Source: Acidobacteriota bacterium (GTDB lineage: Bacteria > Acidobacteriota > Thermoanaerobaculia > Gp7-AA8). From it: 64,000 bases of DNA. The notes under the pieces are model-generated. The model saw only the letters and a list, made by a program, of their open reading frames with translations, was not told the origin of the DNA and ran no database searches. How positions within the stretch are numbered: position 1 is the stretch's first letter; each line of letters begins with the position of its first letter. Position numbers and translations under genes: made by a program. Shown here piece by piece: positions 46,192-53,430 of the stretch. The stretch lies in contig QHVT01000005.1 in assembly GCA_003223645.1 (NCBI GenBank), positions 310,001-374,000 on the forward strand. Reading direction: 5' to 3'.

Positions 46192-46593
46192 ATGGCACGC
46201 GTGACCGGGATCGGTGGTGTCTTCTTCAAGTCGACGTCGGACCACAAGCAGCTCGCGGCGTGGTACCGGGACAACCTGGGGTTGAAGCTCGAAGACTGGG
46301 GAGGGGCGATCCTGAAGTGGCCCGAGGACCAGGCGGAGGACGGTGGCCTGACCGTCTGGCACGTTGCCGACCGCGAGTCGAAATGGTTCAGCCCCAGCAC
46401 GTCCAGCTTCATGATCAATTATCGCGTCGACGATCTGACAGCGCTCCTCGCGCAGTTGAAGGAGAACGGCGTCGAGGTGGTGAAGGGACCCGACTCCGAC
46501 GAGAACGGCAAGTTCGCGTGGATCATGGATCCCGACGGCAACAAGGTGGAGCTGTGGGAACCAATGGTCCCGGACGAGAAGAACAAGGCTTAA
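46192..46593 (+). CDS. VOC (glyoxalase/bleomycin-resistance) family protein
   Basis: A 133-residue protein with strong TAGGAGG ahead of the ATG. One or two beta-alpha-beta-beta-beta modules: GIGGVFFKSTSDHKQLAAWY, RDNLGLKLEDWGGAIL and the C-terminal FAWIMDPDGNKVELWEPM, with the metal-ligand-type glutamate in VELWE. Members include isomerases, dioxygenases and resistance proteins; the substrate cannot be predicted. It is followed by the 21-bp minisatellite. Confidence 0.8.
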   Translation: MARVTGIGGVFFKSTSDHKQLAAWYRDNLGLKLEDWGGAILKWPEDQAEDGGLTVWHVADRESKWFSPSTSSFMINYRVDDLTALLAQLKENGVEVVKGPDSDENGKFAWIMDPDGNKVELWEPMVPDEKNKA

Positions 46594-46623
46594 GTGCCTT
46601 CGATGAGTCACGGCAGCTGATCG

Positions 46624-47313
46624 ATGAGTTCCGCGACGTCGGCGTTGAGGTCCCGCGAACTCAGCGTTGATTCCGCAACGTCAGCGTTAAGGTTCCGCGA
46701 ACTCAGCGCTGACACCGCGCCAGTTGAGCACGTCAGCGGCCCGGTGTTCGGTCGCATCGATGCCTCGATCGGTGTCATCGATGGGTCGATCGGTGCCATC
46801 GAGGCCTCGATTGGTGCCGTCGATGGGATGATCGGTGTCATCGATGAGACCATCGGTGTCATCGATGAGACGATCGTTGCCATCGATGAGACGGTCGGTG
46901 TCGTCGATGAGACCATCGGTGTCATCGATGAGACGATCGGTGCCGTCGATGGGACGATCGGTGTCATCAATGGGTCGATCGATGCCATCAATACCTTTAT
47001 CGCTCGCGCGGCAGGTGCAGGTGCAGGGACAGGCGACGAGCGCGGCGACAGCCGGCCTCAACGAAGCGCTCTCGTGGTTCGTGCATCAGCAGCAGCAGCC
47101 GGTCACGGCGTTCGGATCCGAAAGTCGACGTCGGCGGCGTCTGCACGCACATACTTCCGCACAATCCGCTCGCGTTCGAGTCGGAGGATCGTGACGTGGC
47201 GGCAGGTAGGCCGCGAGGCGGAGCAATCCACGCAGCCGCCCGTGGCGGCTAGTCGCGCTGACTCTCGCGCCGCTCTTTCCACTGGTGGTACGCCCACATG
47301 CCGACCGCGATGA
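46624..47313 (+). CDS. Possible coiled-coil/heptad-repeat protein over a minisatellite (uncertain)
   Basis: A 229-codon frame from ATG 46624. Residues 1-30 hold two 14-residue repeats (ATSALRSRELSVDS and ATSALRFRELSADT). Residues 49-125 are eleven perfect 7-residue units of the form IGVIDET, with isoleucine at positions 1 and 4, as in a coiled coil. The remainder is R- and S-rich and unlike a folded protein, and its end overlaps the DedA gene by 65 bases. Because 21 is a multiple of three, other frames are also open here. Coding is uncertain. Confidence 0.25.
   Translation: MSSATSALRSRELSVDSATSALRFRELSADTAPVEHVSGPVFGRIDASIGVIDGSIGAIEASIGAVDGMIGVIDETIGVIDETIVAIDETVGVVDETIGVIDETIGAVDGTIGVINGSIDAINTFIARAAGAGAGTGDERGDSRPQRSALVVRASAAAAGHGVRIRKSTSAASARTYFRTIRSRSSRRIVTWRQVGREAEQSTQPPVAASRADSRAALSTGGTPTCRPR
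46756..47001. repeat. 21-bp tandem minisatellite, eleven full units
   Basis: Units of 21 bp such as ATCGGTGTCATCGATGAGAC plus one base, from 46768 to 46998, diverged by a few bases between copies. A related 42-bp direct repeat precedes it (about 46630-46720). Each unit contains the palindrome ATCGAT. It lies between the VOC and DedA genes. Confidence 0.9.
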
Positions 47314-47821
47314 CGACGATTCCGCCGAGGACGTACTTTTCGATGTTCTGCACGCGGCCGAGGGTGGCTTCGATGGCGCGGCCGAAATAGTAGCCGGCAG
47401 CGGTGATCGCCAGCGACCAGACGGCGCAGCTCACTGCTTCGTACACGACGAATTTGATCACGGAGATGCGCGACATCCCGATGATCACCGCCGCGGTGAT
47501 GCGCAGGCCGTACAGCCACTGCGTGATGATGATCGCCGACGCGCCGTAGCGCTCGAACACGCGCACGCCTTTTCCGAAGTGCTTCTTCATCCGCGGAAAG
47601 CGGTCGAGCAATTTCACGCCGTGCTTGCGTCCGAGCCAGAACCAGAACAGATGGCCCGCGTACGCTCCGCTGAACGCGAGCAGTCCGACGAGGAACGGCT
47701 GCAGGTATCCGCGCGACGCGAAGAAGCCGGCCGTGATCAGAATGGCCTCTCCTTCGAGAAACGTCCCGAGGAACACGGCCAGATATCCGAAGTTGTGCAG
47801 CAAGGCATCCGGCGACATCAC
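47249..47821 (-). CDS. DedA-family membrane protein
   Basis: A 190-residue DedA/SNARE-associated membrane protein. It has FGYLAVFLGTFLEGEAILIT, LVGLLAFSGAYAGHLFWFWL, then GRKHG and FGKGVRVFERYGASAIIITQ, ending in helices YYFGRAIEA and KYVLGGIVVIAVGMWAYHQW. DedA proteins take part in undecaprenyl phosphate or lipid flipping and membrane homeostasis. The start is ATG 47821 (an adjacent ATG at 47818 is equally possible). It is divergent from the secreted protein gene that follows. Confidence 0.9.
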   Translation of the reverse strand: MMSPDALLHNFGYLAVFLGTFLEGEAILITAGFFASRGYLQPFLVGLLAFSGAYAGHLFWFWLGRKHGVKLLDRFPRMKKHFGKGVRVFERYGASAIIITQWLYGLRITAAVIIGMSRISVIKFVVYEAVSCAVWSLAITAAGYYFGRAIEATLGRVQNIEKYVLGGIVVIAVGMWAYHQWKERRESQRD

Positions 47822-47889
47822 ACTCTTCCTACTGCAAGATTCGGTACGCCTCGGAAATTGTCACGCCCGAGAGAAGCATTACATTCGCT

Positions 47890-48417
47890 ATGAAGCGCAC
47901 TCTCGTGACGTCTGCAATGCTCGCGCTCGCTCTGCCGATGCTGGCGGATGAGCCGAAGAAAAGCGAGGAGCCGAAGCCGCAGCCCGCGCAAACCACGTCG
48001 GCGCAAACCACATCCGCACAACCCGCGGTCGCGCAATCGGACTCGCCGCTCGTGGCCGCCGCGAAGCGCGCCCATCGCCTCGGCAAAAAATCGGCCTCGA
48101 AGGTGATCACCAACGAGACGCTGAAGACGTCCGGACAGAACGCGCACGTGACGACCACCGAGACGCTGCGCGCGCTCCCGAAGGGCGAGGCCGAGCCGTC
48201 GCAGGAAGTGCTGGAGTTGCAGGAGCGCGAGAAACAGCGCAAAGCCGCTGCGGAAGCGGCGGCGAAGAAAGAGAAAGAAGCGAAGCAGCACGAAAAGAAA
48301 GTCTCTTACGCCGCGGAGAACGCCGAGGAAGAATATCCGGATGACGTCGATCCGGCCATGGCGGAGAAGAAGCTGCAGGACGCGAACAAACCGAAAGAAG
48401 AAAAGCCGCCCGTGTAG
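47890..48417 (+). CDS. Secreted/periplasmic low-complexity helical protein
   Basis: A 175-residue protein with signal peptide MKRTLVTSAMLALALPMLAD. It has Pro/Gln/Thr-rich sequence (PQPAQTTSAQTTSAQPAVAQ), a small central region (KKSASKVITNETLKTSGQNA) and a long charged helix of E, K and A (LELQEREKQRKAAAEAAAKK). It is probably an extended periplasmic protein. No family is recognised. Its stop is at the edge of a palindrome. Confidence 0.6.
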   Translation: MKRTLVTSAMLALALPMLADEPKKSEEPKPQPAQTTSAQTTSAQPAVAQSDSPLVAAAKRAHRLGKKSASKVITNETLKTSGQNAHVTTTETLRALPKGEAEPSQEVLELQEREKQRKAAAEAAAKKEKEAKQHEKKVSYAAENAEEEYPDDVDPAMAEKKLQDANKPKEEKPPV

Positions 48418-48481
48418 AGTGGAGCGGTGGGCTCTTAGCCCACCGGTCCCCCTCGGCAGGCTGAGAGCCCGCCGCTCCACA
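48418..48481. repeat. Intergenic palindrome, AGTGGAGCGG family
   Basis: AGTGGAGCGGTGGGCTCTTAG is mirrored by CTGAGAGCCCGCCGCTCCAC. It is a close copy of 28824-28889 and again lies between convergent genes. Confidence 0.9.
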
Positions 48482-48482
48482 T

Positions 48483-48638
48483 TTATGCGTGTGCGTGGCG
48501 ATGGCGCCGCATCGTGCGCCAGCCGCCGATCAGAGCGAGAATCAGGCTCAGGCGTCGGAAACCCAACAGCCGCGCCGCGCGATTCGTCGTTTTCTGTCCC
48601 AGCTTGAACCACAGTAACTTCTTCAGAAAGCGCCACAT
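48483..48638 (-). CDS. Small basic membrane-associated peptide, 51 aa
   Basis: MWRFLKKLLWFKLGQKTTNR and then RRLSLILALIGGWRTMRRHR: basic at both ends with a short hydrophobic stretch, ending HAHA. A perfect AGGAGG lies six bases before the ATG at 48638. It follows the GT2 gene by 15 bases on the same strand, so it is probably the last gene of that operon. It could be a membrane-surface peptide modulating the glycosyltransferase. No family is recognised. Confidence 0.55.
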   Translation of the reverse strand: MWRFLKKLLWFKLGQKTTNRAARLLGFRRLSLILALIGGWRTMRRHRHAHA

Positions 48639-48653
48639 AAACGGCCTCCTTCC

Positions 48654-50165
48654 TCATCGGAAGAAGTGCAAGAATCGTTCATGAAACGCCATGGCCGCGA
48701 CGTATCCGTACCCGCTCGCGAAGATCATCAGAAACGGCACTGACAGCCACTGCCGTGTCCCGCCGAACGCGACGATCACGCAGGCGAAGAACAGCGCGAG
48801 CACGCTCTCGCCCCACGGAATGCGCGGAACGATGTCATCCCGAGCGTGAGTCGAGGGATCCGGGCGGGCGGGGCTACGTTGCCCGAGTTTCGTGCCGCCA
48901 CCCGAGCCCCTGCTCCCTCGCTCCCGCTCGGGATGACACTGCTCTCCGGTTTTCGGCGTCCTGCGGAAGTGCCCGCCATTTTCGAACAGTCCCTCCAGCA
49001 CCGCCGACGCGTTGCGGATTGACATGCCGACGCCAACCGGCAACACAGCGAGCAACTCGCGCAGCGGCGGACGCCCGCGTCCCGCACGTCGCTGTCCTTC
49101 GATGTAAAACAGCAGCACCGACCACGTCGACGCCGCGTACAGCACGAGATCAATGACGAAGCTCCACAGCAACTCGTGCCGATGACGAATGACCATCGCC
49201 GGAACGATGAGCAGCGCCAGCAGAACGCTCAACAAATACGCGCAGTTGTTCGTCAGATGAAATGCCGCCTCGGTTTTGATCGCGCGTCGCAGCGGCGCGC
49301 GCGCGATCTCCGGCAGCACTTTGCGCGCGGTCTGAATCGATCCCTTCGCCCAGCGATGCTGCTGTTCCTGAAATCCGCTCAGCGCCGCCGGCAGCTCGGC
49401 CGCGACTTCGACGTCCGGCAGAAAGACGAACTGCCATCCCGCCAGTTGCGCGCGATACGACAAATCCAAATCCTCGGTGAGTGTCGACGCCGACCACCCG
49501 CCCGCATCCCCGATCGCCGCGCGTCTCCACACGCCCGCCGTGCCGTTGAAGTTGAAGAAGCGTCCCGCGAAATTGCGCACCGCCGACTCGACCGCGAAGT
49601 GCGCGTCGAGAAACAGCGCCTGCACGCGCGTGAGCAGCGAACGTTCGCGATTCAAGTGCGTCCAGCGCGCCTGCACCATGCCGACGCGCGGATCGGCAAA
49701 GTGCGGGACCATGCGCAGCAGCACGTCCGGCGGCGGAACGAAGTCGGCGTCGAAGACCGCGAACAGCTCGCTCGCGCTGTGCGCCATTCCGTACGCGAGC
49801 GCGCCCGCTTTGTAGCCGTCGCGTGAGCCGCGACGCACGTGAGCAATTCGAACGTTGTGCAGCGACTCGATGCGCTCCGCGATGATGCGCGTCGTCTCAT
49901 CGGTCGAGTCGTCGAGCACCTGAATGTCGAGCGTGCCCGGATATTCGATGCGCGCGACCGCATCGATCAATCGCGCAGCGACGTTCGGCTCGTTGTACAG
50001 CGGGAGTTGAATCGTCAGCGGCGGGAAGTCGTCGCGCGTGACGCGCAGCGGCTCGGGCGTGCGCCGCCGCAATCTGACAAGATAGAACCGATGCAGGCTG
50101 TACACGGTGAGCGCGCTGAGCACGAGGTAGTACAGCGCGAGGATGGCGACTTCGGCCGGCGTCAT
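48654..50165 (-). CDS. Membrane glycosyltransferase family 2 (cellulose-synthase-like)
   Basis: A 503-residue processive-type GT2. An N-terminal helix (VAILALYYLVLSALTVYSLH) is followed by the catalytic domain with LTIQLPLYNEPNVAARLIDA, AVFDADFVPPPDVLLRM (DxD-type), ASTLTEDLDLSYRAQL and the QQHRW motif in FQEQQHRWAKGSIQTAR. Several C-terminal helices follow. It probably transfers a sugar onto a lipid or polymer at the inner membrane. Near the C-terminus a palindromic repeat (48833-48939) adds about 35 polar residues (CHPERERGSRGSGGGTKLGQ and onward) in frame between helices. Confidence 0.88.
   Translation of the reverse strand: MTPAEVAILALYYLVLSALTVYSLHRFYLVRLRRRTPEPLRVTRDDFPPLTIQLPLYNEPNVAARLIDAVARIEYPGTLDIQVLDDSTDETTRIIAERIESLHNVRIAHVRRGSRDGYKAGALAYGMAHSASELFAVFDADFVPPPDVLLRMVPHFADPRVGMVQARWTHLNRERSLLTRVQALFLDAHFAVESAVRNFAGRFFNFNGTAGVWRRAAIGDAGGWSASTLTEDLDLSYRAQLAGWQFVFLPDVEVAAELPAALSGFQEQQHRWAKGSIQTARKVLPEIARAPLRRAIKTEAAFHLTNNCAYLLSVLLALLIVPAMVIRHRHELLWSFVIDLVLYAASTWSVLLFYIEGQRRAGRGRPPLRELLAVLPVGVGMSIRNASAVLEGLFENGGHFRRTPKTGEQCHPERERGSRGSGGGTKLGQRSPARPDPSTHARDDIVPRIPWGESVLALFFACVIVAFGGTRQWLSVPFLMIFASGYGYVAAMAFHERFLHFFR
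48833..48939. repeat. Palindrome inside the GT2 coding region, GTCATCCCGAG family
   Basis: TGTCATCCCGAGCGTGAGTCG at one end and CGCTCGGGATGACA at the other, with an imperfect inverted middle. It is related to 17862, 34432 and 38731, but lies within the GT2 gene and keeps its reading frame. Confidence 0.85.
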
Positions 50166-51293
50166 GGGGCGCAGCTGATTCTACTCGCCGCCGCGGTCGC
50201 GCTCGCGCCTCTCGCCGCAGCCCGCTTCGGATTCGACGGATTCGTTGCAATCTACGCAATCGCGATGCTGGCGTGGCTTCCGCTGCGCACGCGCGCGCTG
50301 CCGCTGCGCTACGTGATCGTAATCGCGCTCGTGTTGCGCGCGTTTCTGCTCTTCGACGAGCCGCGACTCTCGGGCGACGTCTATCGCTATCTCTCCGACG
50401 GGCGCGTCGTCGCAAGCGGTCACAATCCATACACGTACACGCCTACCGATCCGCGCATCAACCATCCCGAGATCCGCTCGATCTATCCGCCGCACGCGCA
50501 GCTGCTGTTCGGTCTCGTGCATCAACTGACCGCGTGGCGGGTGCTCATCGTCGCGTTCGATCTCGTCGCGATCGTGCTGCTGCGACGACACGCATTCGCT
50601 TACGCGACATTCCCTCCGCTGCTCTTCGAAGGAACGTGGAACGGCCACATCGACGCGATTGCCGGCGTCCTCCTCGGCATCGCCCTGCTCCGCGACTCCG
50701 GCGTCGCCGCCGCATTCGCGAGCGGCATGAAGATCATTCCGTTCGCCGGCCTGCCCGCGCTTTTGCGCGAGTCAAAACATCGCCTGCGCTTCCTCGCGAC
50801 GTTCGCGATCGCGCTGATCGTCCCGATCCTGCCGTTCGTCCGCGGACCGATCATGCCCGGCTTCCGCGACTACGCGACGCGCTGGATCTTCAACTCGCCG
50901 CTGTACGACGTGCTCTTCGCGATCCTCGACCGCATCCCGACGAAAACGATCTGGACGCATCACCCGCTGCGCTTCCAGCTCATCTCCGACTTCGTCTACC
51001 GTCACGTCTACACCGACTTCCTCACGCGCGCGGTCATGGCGACGATCGCGCTCGGCCTCATCGCGTGCACGAGAAGAGTGTCGAGCGCGATCGCAGCGCT
51101 GCTCCTCTGCTCGCCGGCGATTCATCCGTGGTATTGGCTGACGCTCGTGCCGGCGTCGCTGATCGAAGGGCGTGCGTGGATTTTCGTCGCGCTCTGTGCG
51201 CCGTTTTCGTATTTGCTATACGCGGGGTCGGAGCGGTTTTTCGTGTATTTGGTGTGCTACGGGATCTTGCTGACCAGTTTATCCCGCGCGTAG
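50091..51293 (+). CDS. GT-C/GT87-like polyprenol-sugar glycosyltransferase
   Basis: About 400 residues with eight or more membrane helices (YVIVIALVLRAFLLF, LIVAFDLVAIVLLRRHAF, FLATFAIALIVPILPFV). The loop GDVYRYLSDGRVVASGHNPY, with its aspartate, and YPPHAQLLFGLVHQL are typical of GT87/mannosyltransferase-like GT-C enzymes that use polyprenyl-phosphate sugars. The protein proper seems to begin near 50175 (LILLAAAVALAP), where there is no standard start. The nearest ATG (50091) lies inside the divergent GT2 gene. The stop lies inside a hairpin. Confidence 0.7.
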   Translation: MQAVHGERAEHEVVQREDGDFGRRHGAQLILLAAAVALAPLAAARFGFDGFVAIYAIAMLAWLPLRTRALPLRYVIVIALVLRAFLLFDEPRLSGDVYRYLSDGRVVASGHNPYTYTPTDPRINHPEIRSIYPPHAQLLFGLVHQLTAWRVLIVAFDLVAIVLLRRHAFAYATFPPLLFEGTWNGHIDAIAGVLLGIALLRDSGVAAAFASGMKIIPFAGLPALLRESKHRLRFLATFAIALIVPILPFVRGPIMPGFRDYATRWIFNSPLYDVLFAILDRIPTKTIWTHHPLRFQLISDFVYRHVYTDFLTRAVMATIALGLIACTRRVSSAIAALLLCSPAIHPWYWLTLVPASLIEGRAWIFVALCAPFSYLLYAGSERFFVYLVCYGILLTSLSRA

Positions 51294-51306
51294 ACGCGGG
51301 ATAAAC
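51277..51306. repeat. Hairpin over the GT-C gene stop
   Basis: GTTTATCCCGCG and CGCGGGATAAAC form a perfect 12-bp stem around CGTAGA, which contains the TAG stop of the plus-strand gene. The response regulator gene converges on it and stops two bases away. It probably acts as a bidirectional terminator. A shorter relative is at 61700. Confidence 0.7.
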
Positions 51307-51307
51307 T

Positions 51308-51928
51308 TCAGGTCAACCCGTTCTCGCGCGCGTAATTCGCGAGTTGTACGCGTCCTCGCAGTCCTAGCTTCTCGTAGATGGTGTGCAGGTGCGTTTTCAC
51401 CGTGCCTTCGCTGATGGAGAGGCGCTCGCCGACTTCGCGGTTGGAGAATCCGCGCGCGACCATGCTTACGATCTCGCGCTCGCGCGGTGTGAGCACCTCG
51501 CGCGCGCGTTTTCTCGCCTGTTCGTTTTCGATCGCGCGGCCCATCTTCTCCAGCCACACGCCGCCCGAAGCAACCGCGCGCACGCACTGCACGAGCAGCG
51601 CGGGCGCCATCTCTTTCAACACGACACCCTTCGCGCCGAGGGCCACTGCCTTCACCACTTCTTCGTCGCTGATGTTGCCGGCGAGCAGCACCGTCGGCGT
51701 CGGATGCGGCGACTCTTTCAATCGCCGCAGTACTTCGAGGCCGTTGACCGCGGGCATGCGCAGGTCCGCGATCAGCACGTCCGGCGACAAACGCGCGGTC
51801 TCGGCGAGCGCGCTCTCGCCGTCCGCGCACTCGGCGACGATCTCCATCTCCGGCTCGTCGGCGAAAAACTGCAACAGCCCGCGCCGCACGACGGGATGGT
51901 CATCCGCGATCACGATTCGAATCGTCAT
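51308..51928 (-). CDS. NarL/LuxR-type response regulator
   Basis: A 206-residue DNA-binding response regulator. The receiver domain begins MTIRIVIADDHPVVRRGLL, has the phospho-acceptor aspartate in DVLIADLRMP and a lysine in GAKGVVLKE. The C-terminal LuxR helix-turn-helix is LTPREREIVSMVARGFSNRE followed by VGERLSISEGTVKTHLHTIY. It is partner of the histidine kinase gene upstream, with start overlapping the kinase stop by four bases. Confidence 0.94.
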   Translation of the reverse strand: MTIRIVIADDHPVVRRGLLQFFADEPEMEIVAECADGESALAETARLSPDVLIADLRMPAVNGLEVLRRLKESPHPTPTVLLAGNISDEEVVKAVALGAKGVVLKEMAPALLVQCVRAVASGGVWLEKMGRAIENEQARKRAREVLTPREREIVSMVARGFSNREVGERLSISEGTVKTHLHTIYEKLGLRGRVQLANYARENGLT

Positions 51929-53409
51929 TGGCTCAGCGGCACGCGGATCTCCAAATGCGCGCCCGTGATGGACGAATCGAGGACCATCGACCCGCCGAGG
52001 GCGCTCACGCGCTCCTTCAGCGTGACGGGACCGCGATTCGTCGCGATCAGCGACTGTAGATCGTACCGCCCATGGAACGGAAATCCACGCCCGTCGTCGG
52101 CGACGTCGACCAGCACCTGCCCGTCTTCGACGTCGATCGCGACGGAAATGCGTCTCGCCTGCGCGTGCTTCGCCGCGTTGGCGACGGCCTCGTTGACGAT
52201 CGCATGGATCTCGTAGCGCGTGTCGAGCGGCAACAGATGCACGACGGGCGAGACTTCGCTGTCGACGTCGATCTCCCACTGCTCGCGGAAGCGCCGCTCG
52301 AGCCGGTCGAAGTCATCGGGCTCCGGCCGCAGGTCGTCGATGAATCCGCGCAGTTCTTTTTGTCCCGCGGCGATGACCTGCTCGACTTCGACGAGCCGCT
52401 TCCGCGCTTCCTCCGGGTTCTCGGTCATCCGCCGCGGCAGCGTGCGCAGTTGCAACGCGACGCCGGTGAGCGACTGCAGCACGAAGTCGTGGAGGTCGCG
52501 CGCCACGCGCACGCGCTCTTCGGCGACCGCGCCGCGCTGCAGTTGCAGCGCCGCGTGGAACTGATCCAGCCGCACCGCGATCACCGTGCCGGCGATCTCC
52601 GCGAGATTCATCTCCTCGAGCAGCGGCGGCGTGCCCTCGAAGAGAAAGAGTTGTCCGCGCACGAACTCCCCCTGGAAGGACGTCGAGACCACCGCGTCGG
52701 CACTGTTCGGCTCGTAGATCTCCGATAGCTTGAATGCGCCGCTGTCCCATTCTCCCTGAAATGCGAAACGCTCGGAGAGATGCTCGTACGCCAGCACCGC
52801 GCGGCGCGCGCCGAAGATCGACGTCGCCTCGCGCAACACGCTGTCGATCAGCTCTTCCTGATCGCGGCGCGGCGAGCGCGGCCAGCGCGCGATGCGCGCG
52901 AGGTCGCGCTGAATGCGCTCGTGATAGTCCGCGAGAAAGATCAGCATCGACGCGAGGACGAGCAGGTAAGCCCCGCGGATGATGAAACGATTGAGCTCGA
53001 ATGTCGCCGCGGGAACGCTCGCCGCGCTCGAGGCGATGAACACGCTCGTCGCCGCGAGTGTGGTCAGCATCGTGCCGCGCCGCCCGAAACGCAGCGTCGC
53101 GCAGATGATGCCGAACACGAAGTAGCTGAAGAACGGGCTGCTCGGGCCGACGTAGTTGACCCAGCCGAAGAACGTCATGTCGAGGACGTGGTTCGCGAGA
53201 ATCCAGCGCTTCGACGTCGTGCGCGAGGCCTCGGTCCAGATCGCGACGAGCAGCGCGTAGATGGCGTACGCGATGAGCATCGCGAACACGAACGCCGGCA
53301 GGTTCGACGCGCGATCGAAGTAAACGGAGCCGAGGGAGCCGACGGCGAGCGCGAACCGGCATGCGGCGATCAGGCGCTCGGCACGGCTTTGCGGAATGCG
53401 GCGGCGCAT
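51925..53409 (-). CDS. NarL-family sensor histidine kinase
   Basis: A 494-residue kinase from the ATG at 53409. N-terminal helices (ACRFALAVGSLGSVYF, AFVFAMLIAYAIYALLVAIW, PFFSYFVFGIICATL, AYLLVLASMLIFLADY) form a membrane sensor. A GAF-like domain follows (EELIDSVLREATSIFGARRA). The HisKA_3 H-box VARDLHDFVLQSLTGVALQL carries the phosphorylated histidine, and the ATPase has NEAVANAAKHAQAR and VADDGRGFPF. The frame upstream of 53409 runs into the divergent YfhO-like gene. The signal is unknown. Confidence 0.9.
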   Translation of the reverse strand: MRRRIPQSRAERLIAACRFALAVGSLGSVYFDRASNLPAFVFAMLIAYAIYALLVAIWTEASRTTSKRWILANHVLDMTFFGWVNYVGPSSPFFSYFVFGIICATLRFGRRGTMLTTLAATSVFIASSAASVPAATFELNRFIIRGAYLLVLASMLIFLADYHERIQRDLARIARWPRSPRRDQEELIDSVLREATSIFGARRAVLAYEHLSERFAFQGEWDSGAFKLSEIYEPNSADAVVSTSFQGEFVRGQLFLFEGTPPLLEEMNLAEIAGTVIAVRLDQFHAALQLQRGAVAEERVRVARDLHDFVLQSLTGVALQLRTLPRRMTENPEEARKRLVEVEQVIAAGQKELRGFIDDLRPEPDDFDRLERRFREQWEIDVDSEVSPVVHLLPLDTRYEIHAIVNEAVANAAKHAQARRISVAIDVEDGQVLVDVADDGRGFPFHGRYDLQSLIATNRGPVTLKERVSALGGSMVLDSSITGAHLEIRVPLSQ

Positions 53410-53430
53410 TTTCCAGGAGAATACGCCACT

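Noticed and set aside
46756-47001. 21-bp array as CRISPR
   Set aside because: Units are directly adjacent with no spacers and no cas genes nearby.
46608-47061. Minus-strand frames over the minisatellite (PIDDTDRL-type or SSMTPMV-type repeats)
   Set aside because: They are open only because the 21-bp unit is a multiple of three. They lack a convincing start signal or a non-repeat domain.
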